Below are positions 36,761 through 45,040 of a stretch of DNA of 64,000 nucleotides, piece after piece. This stretch comes from Pseudoalteromonas prydzensis (lineage in GTDB: Bacteria; Pseudomonadota; Gammaproteobacteria; Enterobacterales; Alteromonadaceae). The DNA lies in assembly GCF_011050055.1 (NCBI RefSeq), contig NZ_DRGM01000185.1, positions 56,816 to 120,815 of the forward strand, written 5' to 3'. A program made the position numbers and the translations under genes. Within the stretch, counting starts at the first letter, position 1, and each line of letters opens with the position of its first letter. The notes below the pieces were generated by a model. That model ran no database searches and was not told where the DNA came from. It saw nothing but the letters and a program-made list of their open reading frames with translations.

Positions 36761-39460
36761 TTAGAATTTAACATTCACACCAGCAAATAAACGACGACCT
36801 AATACATCAAATGTATACGGGTCAGTATTTGAGTCAGTGTTACCTGTGTAGTATGGCGGTTGCTTATCAAATAAGTTGTTCACGCCTGCTGAAAATGACA
36901 GGTTGTCATTAACAATATATGAACCACTAATATCATGATAAATAACTGTTGGTGTCGTTGGTGCATAACACGTATCTTTATTTAAACAGTTATAGCTATC
37001 CATACCTGCAATGTAACGAGCCTTATAAGTAGCACTCCAGCTATCTGCTGATACTTTTAGGCTTAGGTTAGATTTCAAATCAGCGAAACCACCTTTACCA
37101 GCAGTTACAAGGCCAGCATAATCTACTGGATCACCTGTAATTTCAACAACGTACTCGTCTAAGTAAGTTGTATCAAGCGCTGCACGCCATGATAAATCTA
37201 ATGCTTCAAATACATACGCAAGGTTTAAATCTACCCCTGATGTTTTCTCAGAACCAATATTTTGTTGTTGATTGTTAAGGCTAATACGGCCTGTTGAATC
37301 AAGTTGTACGTTTGCAGATTGACATAACGCAGAATCAGCATTGGCAGATGTTTTTAAACACTGATCAACGATATACTGTTCGTTAACTGAAGCAATCGCA
37401 TTTTCAATTTCAATTTCATAGTAATCAACAGTCATTGAGAAACCATCAAACCACTCTGGCTCATACACAAGGCCAATTGTTGTAGTATCAGCTTCTTCAG
37501 GTGTTAACTGGTCGTTACCGCCCACAGTTACTTCTGCTTGATCTTGTGCGCCTGGGTATGTGATTTGCTCAAACGATGGTGAATTACCAGAATAAAGCTC
37601 GTCAACGGTCGGTGCACGGAATGCTGTAGATACTACACTACGTAACATTAGTTCACTGTTTACTTTCCAAGTTAAACCAAGCTTCCACGTTCTGTCAGAA
37701 CCAAACGTGCTGTAATCAAATGCACGAATAGCAGCGCTAAGCTCAATGTTATCAGCAAATGCTGTATTGGCAACTAACGGTAATGCAACCTCTAGATAAG
37801 CTTCATTAACATCATAACCACCAGATGTTGGTTCTTCTTTAGGATCGTTAGCTAGACCTTGTGCAGTTAATGAATCTGGAGTATCCCATGCCTTTTCTTG
37901 ACGACGCTCGATGCCTGCGGCAAAACCTGCGTAACCAGCTGGCATTTCAAATAACTCACCAGAAAGTGATGCTGCTAGGATGAACATCTGGCTGCCTGCT
38001 GAAGACTGCTCAGTGTACATGTACTCATCCATGTTCTCTTTGGTCCACGAGTTTTGATTTACAGGATCAAAATTACCTTCGAGAATGTCTTTGGTGATCG
38101 AGCCAACATTGTGCAAGTTAGCCATGCTGCTTACTGAGTCATTACGACCAAAGTTAGCCGATATATCCCAAGAATAGTCGCCTACGTAACCATCTAAGCC
38201 GACCACAACGCGAACTGTATCAACTGTTTGAGCTAAGTCACGCGTGCCAGATTCAACCATACGACGGCCATAAGAAATATCGTCTTCGCGTTGGTAATTT
38301 ACTGTTTCTGTGATGTAGTTACCATCAGCATCAGTGTCTAAGTAACCATCGCCATTAACGTCTAAACGACGATCGTAGGTTTGTGATAGTAGCGATGAAT
38401 CCATTGCATCAGTGTATTCAAAATCAAACCAAATTGGCTGTGGTGCCAATTTTTGCTCAGACCAACGTTTTGTATACGTTAATTCTGCAAAAAAGTTTGT
38501 TTCATCAGAAATTTGGAAGTTAGCTAAACCCGTTAAGTTCAAGCGTTCCATTGGTGTATATAAATAGCTGTCTTTTGCATAGTTATAGCTATCTGCGTTT
38601 GAATAACGATGATAGGCATTACCTAAACCACTGACACCATTATCATCAATTAATGAAAGCTCTTGATCTTTACCATCGTCACCAACAATTTTACCTTTCT
38701 CATTGTTACCATTCCAAATATGGCCACCTTGGCTGTAACTTGAACCTGTACAGAAGAGACCATTGCTGCCTTCAGCGATTGGGCAAGATGAAAAATCACG
38801 ATCTGCTTGGCTTGCTTGACCACGGTCAGTGTACTGCACACCAACAACCACATTACCACGGTCAAAAGATGCACCTACGGTGAAGTCAATTGAGTTCTCT
38901 TCCGCATCATGCTTACTTGTGGCTGCAGTATTGAGATTCATATCAAAACCTTCAAAATCATCTTTTAAGATGATATTGACAACGCCAGCTACTGCATCAG
39001 TACCGTATACAGCAGATGCGCCGTCTTTCAGAACCTCAACACGTTTGATCATTGATACAGGGATAGTATTTAAGTCAACGGTAGACGCTGCGCCGGTACC
39101 TGAGTTGATCATACGACGACCATTAACAAGCACTAAAGTACGTTGAGAACCTAAACCACGCAAATCGATGCTTGCATTACCACCAGAACCATTGTTGATA
39201 CCTGGATTGGTCATTGCGCCGCCTGTAGCGGTCATTTTTTGTAAAATACCATCAATTGAATTTACACCAGATGCTTTAATCTCATCAGCGCTGATTAGTG
39301 TAATTGGGCTAGCAGTTTCCATGTCTGAACGCTTAATGCGAGAACCCGTTACTTGAATTTTTTCGATAGTTTGCGCTGCTTCGTCTGCAGCAAAAACTTG
39401 TGTGCTTGAGAACATAGGAATAGCTGCAAAAACAGCTAAACTAAGAATAGATTTTTTCAT
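36761..39460 (-). CDS. TonB-dependent outer-membrane receptor
   Basis: An 899-residue TonB-dependent receptor. The signal peptide is MKKSILSLAVFAAIPMFSSTQVFA, followed by the TonB-box-like IEKIQVTGSRIKR, a plug domain (SIDLRGLGSQRTLVLVNGRRM, then VEVLKDGASAVYGTDAVAGVVNIILKD) and a 22-strand-type barrel ending RRLFAGVNVKF. The start is the ATG at 39460, with AGGG upstream; 23 earlier in-frame codons are rejected. The ligand cannot be told from sequence. There is no FecR or sigma partner, and a long upstream region suggests independent regulation. Confidence 0.92.
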   Translation of the reverse strand: MKKSILSLAVFAAIPMFSSTQVFAADEAAQTIEKIQVTGSRIKRSDMETASPITLISADEIKASGVNSIDGILQKMTATGGAMTNPGINNGSGGNASIDLRGLGSQRTLVLVNGRRMINSGTGAASTVDLNTIPVSMIKRVEVLKDGASAVYGTDAVAGVVNIILKDDFEGFDMNLNTAATSKHDAEENSIDFTVGASFDRGNVVVGVQYTDRGQASQADRDFSSCPIAEGSNGLFCTGSSYSQGGHIWNGNNEKGKIVGDDGKDQELSLIDDNGVSGLGNAYHRYSNADSYNYAKDSYLYTPMERLNLTGLANFQISDETNFFAELTYTKRWSEQKLAPQPIWFDFEYTDAMDSSLLSQTYDRRLDVNGDGYLDTDADGNYITETVNYQREDDISYGRRMVESGTRDLAQTVDTVRVVVGLDGYVGDYSWDISANFGRNDSVSSMANLHNVGSITKDILEGNFDPVNQNSWTKENMDEYMYTEQSSAGSQMFILAASLSGELFEMPAGYAGFAAGIERRQEKAWDTPDSLTAQGLANDPKEEPTSGGYDVNEAYLEVALPLVANTAFADNIELSAAIRAFDYSTFGSDRTWKLGLTWKVNSELMLRSVVSTAFRAPTVDELYSGNSPSFEQITYPGAQDQAEVTVGGNDQLTPEEADTTTIGLVYEPEWFDGFSMTVDYYEIEIENAIASVNEQYIVDQCLKTSANADSALCQSANVQLDSTGRISLNNQQQNIGSEKTSGVDLNLAYVFEALDLSWRAALDTTYLDEYVVEITGDPVDYAGLVTAGKGGFADLKSNLSLKVSADSWSATYKARYIAGMDSYNCLNKDTCYAPTTPTVIYHDISGSYIVNDNLSFSAGVNNLFDKQPPYYTGNTDSNTDPYTFDVLGRRLFAGVNVKF

Positions 39461-40354
39461 GTGAAACCCTACTTGTTGGAAAAATACCTTGCTCAGGTAG
39501 TGCTCGTTATTATTAGAATCACGAGTCAACGGTGGGCAACTTAGGCGGGTTTAACTGAACGAAAACTGAATTGATGGCCACAAATTGCCCGTGCGTTTAT
39601 TTATAAACCCAAAATAGGCACAAAGGTTAATGAATGTTTCATTGTTAACTACTTAATACCTTTATTATTCATAGCGATAACTCCAATTGAAAACATTTAA
39701 AACACGCATGCAACCAAACTGATTTAGTTTGTAATCATATGTAATCAGCGTAAGCAAATACCTAAATCAGAAAAATTTACAAGTTAATCACATCATTTTA
39801 GTATTACTGCAAAACTGAGCAATAAATGCTAACCATAGTTATGCAATAATTTTGCGTATTTAAGCTAATTACCACCTTATTTATAGATTTATCTGTATGT
39901 TTAGTGCTGTTCATTGCAGCTTAATATATGAATTCGGTTGCTTTATGTGTGTGGAAAAATCGAGGCTGAGATGAGGTGGCACTTAGACAAACATCGTTAT
40001 ACCAATCGTGTTAAGTTACTGACCATTTATAGCGACAGAAAAATACAGTGATAACAAGGCAGAAATTTTGACATGTAGTTGTTCTACATAAAAAATTACT
40101 AACGCAGTTAGCGCTTTATTTAGCGCGCTAGAATGGTTAAATATTTAAGTCGATTGGTATTATTGTATATTCATGTTCGATTTTATTAAGTCGTCTTAAG
40201 GTAAGCATATATGAGAAAGGTTTACTTTAATTATCCTACTAAATTCACTGGCTATCTTTAAAGTACAATGTGCAAACACAGTAGCTTGTGGTCGGATTGA
40301 GAGAGGATGAAGTTATAAACAGCATGGTTGTAACTATATAAAGGCAAGCCAATA
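39461..40354. other. Long AT-rich intergenic region upstream of TonB receptor
   Basis: About 890 bases without a credible gene, strongly AT-rich. It must hold the receptor promoter (39461-39700) and contains a MITE-like element (39999-40160). I see no tRNA or clear small-RNA terminator here. Confidence 0.6.
39999..40160. mobile_element. MITE-like element with ATACCAATCG termini
   Basis: A 162-base non-coding element bounded by ATACCAATCG (39999-40008) and its exact complement CGATTGGTAT (40151-40160). The inverted termini continue imperfectly for about 29 bases, to TGACCATT and AATGGTTA. A TTA flanks both sides if the ends are taken as TACCAATCG...CGATTGGTA. Inside are two small hairpins: ATGTAG/CTACAT near 40074-40091 and AGCGC/GCGCT near 40110-40128. 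I recall similar intergenic repeats in Alteromonadales. It has no coding capacity, so it would need a transposase elsewhere. Confidence 0.6.
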
Positions 40355-40777
40355 TCAATAAGTCACATCAAAGTAATACAACACATGCTCAGCGTGTCCC
40401 TGCTGATTGTTAAGCTCTAGCACTAATTTCCAGGTCATGTTTCGCTCTGAACAAATGCCAACCATAGTTTGTGCGACTAACATATCATCACGCGGCGCAA
40501 ACAAAACGGGAATAAAACCCATATACATAGTAACGCCTTCAAGCTTTGCGCTTTGCACTGAAACCCCATTAGGCAGTGACAAATAAATTTCAAAAGGCGT
40601 TTCAGGGGTTGTTTTTTGCTCAGCCAACCAAATTTTTACTTGGTTATTATATTGGCATAATTGATTCGGTTGGCAACTTGCAGCTGGCCTTTGCTCTTCT
40701 ATACTTATCGTTTGTGGATCACATGCGACTAACAGTTGTAATGCGCTTATAAGCACCATTAAAAATTTAATTGGCAT
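40355..40777 (-). CDS. Unknown small lipoprotein near cbb3 oxidase genes
   Basis: A 140-residue predicted lipoprotein: hydrophobic start MPIKFLMVLISALQLLVAC with lipobox LVAC. A beta-rich domain follows with two cysteine pairs (CQPNQLC and a later single C) and a methionine-rich stretch (LEGVTMYMGFIPVLF, then AQTMVGICSERNMTWKLVLEL). The M/C content and the position divergent from ccoN suggest a possible copper or oxidase-assembly link, but this is only inference. No family is recognised. Confidence 0.6.
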   Translation of the reverse strand: MPIKFLMVLISALQLLVACDPQTISIEEQRPAASCQPNQLCQYNNQVKIWLAEQKTTPETPFEIYLSLPNGVSVQSAKLEGVTMYMGFIPVLFAPRDDMLVAQTMVGICSERNMTWKLVLELNNQQGHAEHVLYYFDVTY

Positions 40778-41115
40778 AGCATTCCTTGGATAGAATAAAG
40801 GCGGATACTAATCAGCGTACCGTTAAAATACAACCACTGAGCAGAATTATCACGCAAATGGACAAAAAGTGTCTCAAAAATAGCCAACTGTGTGAGAAAA
40901 ATTGATTGATGTCATAATTTTATGCAATTGACCTATCTTTTTTAGGCCAAAAATTTTATCATTTCCCTGCAAAAATAAGGGTTTCTCGAGTTTGTTTTCT
41001 GAAGCAGTCAAGGCTTTGAGGGTTTTTGATAACATACTTGTGAATAATAGTAGGCCCCACTTTCTAAAGTGGGTAATTCATTTCTAAACGCATAAATTGC
41101 AGCGGAAGCCAGAAA
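40778..41115 (+). promoter_or_regulatory. ccoN promoter region with possible Fnr site
   Basis: This 338-base divergent region holds no gene. TTGATTGATGTCAT at 40902-40915 matches the Fnr box TTGAT-N4-ATCAA at 8 of 10 defined positions. An Fnr gene lies 7 kb downstream in the same cluster, and ccoNOQP operons are commonly Fnr-activated, so the site is plausible but unproven. No strong ribosome site precedes ccoN apart from a GCGGAAG run (41101-41107). Confidence 0.4.
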
Positions 41116-42549
41116 ATGAGCCAAACAGTAGCATCACAAACTGAGTACAACTATAAGGTTGTACGCCAATTCGCTATTATGACAGTGATTTGGGGCATCG
41201 TTGGCATGAGTATTGGGGTTCTGATTGCTGCCCAATTAGCTTGGCCAGCACTTAACTTTGATACACCATGGTTAACTTACTCTCGACTTCGTCCGTTACA
41301 TACGAACGCAGTTATTTTCGCATTTGGTACAAGTGCACTTTTTGCGACGTCGTATTACGTCGTACAACGTACCTGTCAAACGCGCCTTCTTTCAGATAAA
41401 TTAGCCGCCTTTACATTTTGGGGCTGGCAATTAGTTATTGTACTTGCGGTTATCACGCTACCTTTAGGTATTACCAGCTCAAAAGAATATGCAGAGCTTG
41501 AGTGGCCAATCGATATCTTAATTGCTGTGGTATGGGTTACCTATGCAGTTGTGTTCATGGGCACCATAGCTAAACGTAAAGTGTCTCATATCTATGTTGC
41601 AAACTGGTTCTATGCTGGTTTTATCATTACTGTTGCAGTACTGCACATTGTAAATAGCATGGCAGTGCCGGTATCATTAACTAAATCATACTCTATCTAC
41701 GCAGGTGCGGTAGATGCAATGGTACAGTGGTGGTATGGTCATAACGCGGTAGGTTTCTTATTAACCGCTGGTTTCTTAGGTATGATGTATTACTTTGTAC
41801 CGAAACAAGCAGGCCGTCCGATTTACTCTTACCGGTTATCAGTGGTTCACTTTTGGGCATTGATATCACTTTATATTTGGGCTGGTCCTCACCATTTACA
41901 CTACACTGCGCTTCCTGATTGGACGCAAAGTTTAGGTATGGTTATGTCAATCATCTTATTCGTTCCTTCTTGGGGTGGCATGATCAACGGTATCATGACG
42001 CTATCAGGCGCATGGCACAAACTACGTACTGATCCAGTGCTACGCTTCTTAGTTGTTTCATTATCTTTCTATGGTATGTCTACCTTTGAAGGTCCGATGA
42101 TGGCAATTAAATCTGTAAATGCCCTTTCTCATTACACTGATTGGACCGTTGGTCACGTTCACTCAGGTGCGCTTGGTTGGGTTGCGATGATTTCTATTGG
42201 TGCAATTTATCACCTTATCCCTGCGTTATTCTCGCAAGGTCGTATGTACAGCGTAAAACTTGTCAATACCCACTTCTGGTTACATACCGTAGGTGTTGTA
42301 CTTTACATAGTTGCGATGTGGATCTCAGGTGTTATGCAAGGCCTTATGTGGCGCGCAGTAAATGCTGACGGTACATTAATGTATAGCTTTGTACAGTCGC
42401 TACAAGCATCACATCCTTTCTATGTTATGCGCTTCTTAGGTGGTGTATTCATCGTCGCGGGTATGCTGGTTATGGCTTATAACGTTTACCGTACGATTTC
42501 TGCGAAAAATGATTCGTTGAAATTAGACGCGCAAGCACAGTTAGCATAA
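41116..42549 (+). CDS. ccoN: cbb3 cytochrome c oxidase subunit I
   Basis: CcoN is the catalytic heme-copper subunit of the high-affinity cbb3 terminal oxidase. It is 477 aa with about 12 transmembrane helices. Metal ligands are in place: H62 and H349 for low-spin heme b, H209 and H259-H260 for CuB, and H347 for heme b3. The active-site tyrosine region ([10 protein letters not shown], then [18 protein letters not shown]) is conserved. It is the first gene of ccoNOQP. Confidence 0.98.
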   Translation: MSQTVASQTEYNYKVVRQFAIMTVIWGIVGMSIGVLIAAQLAWPALNFDTPWLTYSRLRPLHTNAVIFAFGTSALFATSYYVVQRTCQTRLLSDKLAAFTFWGWQLVIVLAVITLPLGITSSKEYAELEWPIDILIAVVWVTYAVVFMGTIAKRKVSHIYVANWFYAGFIITVAVLHIVNSMAVPVSLTKSYSIYAGAVDAMVQWWYGHNAVGFLLTAGFLGMMYYFVPKQAGRPIYSYRLSVVHFWALISLYIWAGPHHLHYTALPDWTQSLGMVMSIILFVPSWGGMINGIMTLSGAWHKLRTDPVLRFLVVSLSFYGMSTFEGPMMAIKSVNALSHYTDWTVGHVHSGALGWVAMISIGAIYHLIPALFSQGRMYSVKLVNTHFWLHTVGVVLYIVAMWISGVMQGLMWRAVNADGTLMYSFVQSLQASHPFYVMRFLGGVFIVAGMLVMAYNVYRTISAKNDSLKLDAQAQLA

Positions 42550-42561
42550 CGGAGTGAGATG

Positions 42562-43236
42562 ATGAGCAATAAAAATTCACAAAACAAACATGAAATAGTC
42601 GAAAAAAATATCGGCCTTATGGCTATCTTGACTGTTTTTGCTATCAGCTTTGGTGCATTAGTAGAGATCACGCCACTGATGTTCCAAGACGATACCACTA
42701 AGCCTGTAGATGGCTTACGTCCACTTAATGCACTTGAAATGGAAGGACGCGATATCTATGTACGTGAAGGTTGTTATAACTGTCACTCGCAAATGATCCG
42801 CCCTTTCCGTGACGAAGTTGAACGTTATGGTCACTACTCTGTAGCAGGCGAATCAGTATGGGATCACCCTTTCCAATGGGGTTCTAAACGTACCGGTCCT
42901 GATCTTGCTCGTGTTGGTAAACGATACTCGGACGACTGGCATTACGCTCACTTAGTTGACCCTCGCGCAGTGGTTCCTGAGTCGAACATGCCAGGCTTTC
43001 CTTGGTTAGCAGAGGATCGCGTTGATACAAGCCTGACTCTGAAAAAACTTAAAATTTTCCGTGATACATTTGCTATCAATCCAGAAAACCCAGCACACCC
43101 AGGTTTAGGATATGGTAGTGATGAAGAACTAATCGCTGACGTTGCCAAAGTTGATGCAATGAATGACGGTAAAGGTGCAACAGAAATGCAAGCCCTTATC
43201 GCTTATTTGCAACAACTTGGCACCCACTTGAAGTAA
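42562..43236 (+). CDS. ccoO: cbb3 oxidase monoheme subunit II
   Basis: CcoO is a membrane-anchored cytochrome c that passes electrons to CcoN. It has one N-terminal helix (about 18-37) and one heme site, CYNCH, near residue 71. The start could be either of two adjacent ATGs (42559 or 42562). I chose the second because GGAG then sits 7 bases upstream. It is 224 aa and the gene starts 12 bases after ccoN. Confidence 0.97.
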   Translation: MSNKNSQNKHEIVEKNIGLMAILTVFAISFGALVEITPLMFQDDTTKPVDGLRPLNALEMEGRDIYVREGCYNCHSQMIRPFRDEVERYGHYSVAGESVWDHPFQWGSKRTGPDLARVGKRYSDDWHYAHLVDPRAVVPESNMPGFPWLAEDRVDTSLTLKKLKIFRDTFAINPENPAHPGLGYGSDEELIADVAKVDAMNDGKGATEMQALIAYLQQLGTHLK

Positions 43237-43242
43237 TTAATT

Positions 43243-43428
43243 ATGGATTACGGAACATACAGAGGCATTTTAACTCTGGTAATTTTAGTACTATTTATTG
43301 TCATTGTTGTGTGGGCGTACAGCAAACGTAGTAAAACACGTTTTAAAGACGCTGCAAATGCCATCTTTGAAGATGAGAAAAAGCATAACGATACAATCTC
43401 TAACGAGGAAAAGGGGTCTGAGAAATGA
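43243..43428 (+). CDS. ccoQ: cbb3 oxidase small subunit
   Basis: A 61-residue single-helix protein (helix about 8-27, then a charged tail KRSKTRFKDAANAIFEDE). It is typical of CcoQ/FixQ, which stabilises the complex. It lies between ccoO and ccoP and overlaps ccoP by 4 bases. Confidence 0.93.
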   Translation: MDYGTYRGILTLVILVLFIVIVVWAYSKRSKTRFKDAANAIFEDEKKHNDTISNEEKGSEK

Positions 43429-44390
43429 CTAGCTTTTGGAGTATATGGGTTATTGTATTAACCCTTGCCTGCTTATTTATCATTTTTGGCTTACTTGTGT
43501 GGAATTTAACAAACTACACAGGCGTTAAAGAAGGTGAAAGCTGTGGGCATGAATTTGATGGCATTGAAGAGCTAAATAACCCACTGCCTAAGTGGTGGAC
43601 TTACATGTTCTTTGCAACATTCGTATGGTCAGTTTACTACTTAGCCGCATACCCAGGTTTAGGTAACTGGGAAGGTTTAGGTAAATGGACCAGTTCTAAT
43701 CAGGGTATTACTTCTTTAGCAGAATCTAAACAAGCTGTTGAAGACGCGCAAGCCGATGGCCGCTTTGTTAAGCTCGATGCGGAATACCGTGCAGCAGATG
43801 AACGTTTTGGCCCTATTTTTGCCGCTTTTGCTCAGCAAGATATCGAAACGCTTGCTACTGATGAAAAAGCACTGGAAATTGGTCAGCGTTTATTCGCACA
43901 AAACTGTTCTCAGTGCCATGGTTCAGATGCACGTGGTGGTCAAGGCTTTCCTAACCTAACTGATAAAGATTGGTTATATGGCGGTACGCCTGACAAGATC
44001 AAAGAAACCTTATTACACGGTCGTATTGCAGCAATGCCACCTTGGGGTGCTGCATTAGGTGAGCAAGGCGTTAAAGAAATGACCGCTCATGTACTAAGCT
44101 TGTCTGGCCGTACAGTCAACCAAAAAGACGCAAGCGCCGGTGCAGCTAAGTTTGCCATGTGTGCTGCGTGTCATGGTGCAGATGGTAAAGGTTCTGTTGC
44201 TCATAACCTACCGTTTGGCGCTCCTGACTTAACGGATAACATCTGGCTCTATGGTGGCTCACAACGCGCTGTTGAAGAAACTATCATTAATGGCCGTGCC
44301 GGTGTAATGCCAGCATGGAAAGACATTTTAGGTGAAGAAAAAATCCACCTATTAACGGCTTATGTATATAGTTTATCGCTAGATAAATAA
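43425..44390 (+). CDS. ccoP: cbb3 oxidase diheme subunit III
   Basis: CcoP is a 321-residue diheme cytochrome c that is the electron entry of the cbb3 oxidase. It has two N-terminal transmembrane helices (about 7-27 and 57-76) with the family motif DGIEELNNPLPKWW between them. Heme sites are C161-S-Q-C-H165 and C246-A-A-C-H250. It is last in ccoNOQP and is followed by a good terminator. Confidence 0.97.
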   Translation: MTSFWSIWVIVLTLACLFIIFGLLVWNLTNYTGVKEGESCGHEFDGIEELNNPLPKWWTYMFFATFVWSVYYLAAYPGLGNWEGLGKWTSSNQGITSLAESKQAVEDAQADGRFVKLDAEYRAADERFGPIFAAFAQQDIETLATDEKALEIGQRLFAQNCSQCHGSDARGGQGFPNLTDKDWLYGGTPDKIKETLLHGRIAAMPPWGAALGEQGVKEMTAHVLSLSGRTVNQKDASAGAAKFAMCAACHGADGKGSVAHNLPFGAPDLTDNIWLYGGSQRAVEETIINGRAGVMPAWKDILGEEKIHLLTAYVYSLSLDK

Positions 44391-44450
44391 TCAAAACGTT
44401 AATGAAATGTTTATAAATTAATGTTTTGATTCAATAGTTTAATTAAGATC

Positions 44451-44480
44451 AAAAAAGCCTCCATCTGGAGGCTTTTTTTT
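44451..44480 (+). terminator. ccoNOQP terminator
   Basis: Stem GCCTCC/GGAGGC (44457-44462, 44467-44472), extended by A-T pairs, with loop ATCT and an eight-base T run. Confidence 0.92.
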
Positions 44481-44538
44481 AGTCTTTTCAATTAAATTCC
44501 TATAAAATGCGCTTATCGTAACCAAATTAAGTGTATTT

Positions 44539-45030
44539 ATGACTGCTACTCCTTGGTATAAAAATTTCTGGCCTTGGTTCTTAATCTTTTTTCCACTCGT
44601 TGCCATCATTGGTTGTATTTCTTTGTTTATCACAGCAATCGGCAATGGCCCTGATATGGTTGTTGATGATTACTACAAAAAAGGTAAAGCGATTAACTTA
44701 GAGTTAAGTAAGTTCGATAAAGCTAAAGCGTTATATTTACACGGTGAATTACATGTTGATAGCGACAAGGTAAGCTTTAAATTCAATAAAGGTGATACTA
44801 GTAATATTCACTCGCTAAAGCTGTCTTTTTATCATCGCACAATTCAGGATCATGATTTTAGTACTCATTTAACACCTAATGCGAATGGTGAGTTTACCGC
44901 TATTATCGAACCATACATTAATGGTACTTATACTGTATTTATTGAGCCAACCGACGGTAGTTGGAAACTAAAAGAAAACATCACTTTGCCAAGTGAGCAA
45001 AGTATTGCCATAAGTCCGGAATATAAGTAG
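44539..45030 (+). CDS. ccoH: FixH-family cbb3 assembly protein
   Basis: A 163-residue FixH/CcoH protein. Its opening PWYKNFWPWFLIFFPLVAIIGC and the motif MVVDDYYKKGKAIN are typical. One transmembrane helix (about 10-32) is followed by a periplasmic beta-domain. It helps in assembly and stability of cbb3 oxidase. The gene begins after the ccoP terminator, so it may have its own promoter. ccoG, often found here in other genera, is missing from this cluster. Confidence 0.93.
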   Translation: MTATPWYKNFWPWFLIFFPLVAIIGCISLFITAIGNGPDMVVDDYYKKGKAINLELSKFDKAKALYLHGELHVDSDKVSFKFNKGDTSNIHSLKLSFYHRTIQDHDFSTHLTPNANGEFTAIIEPYINGTYTVFIEPTDGSWKLKENITLPSEQSIAISPEYK

Positions 45031-45040
45031 TCACCCTATC

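Noticed and set aside
38650..39356. Small open frames on both strands inside the second TonB receptor
   Set aside because: They are shadows of a strongly conserved plug and barrel coding sequence.
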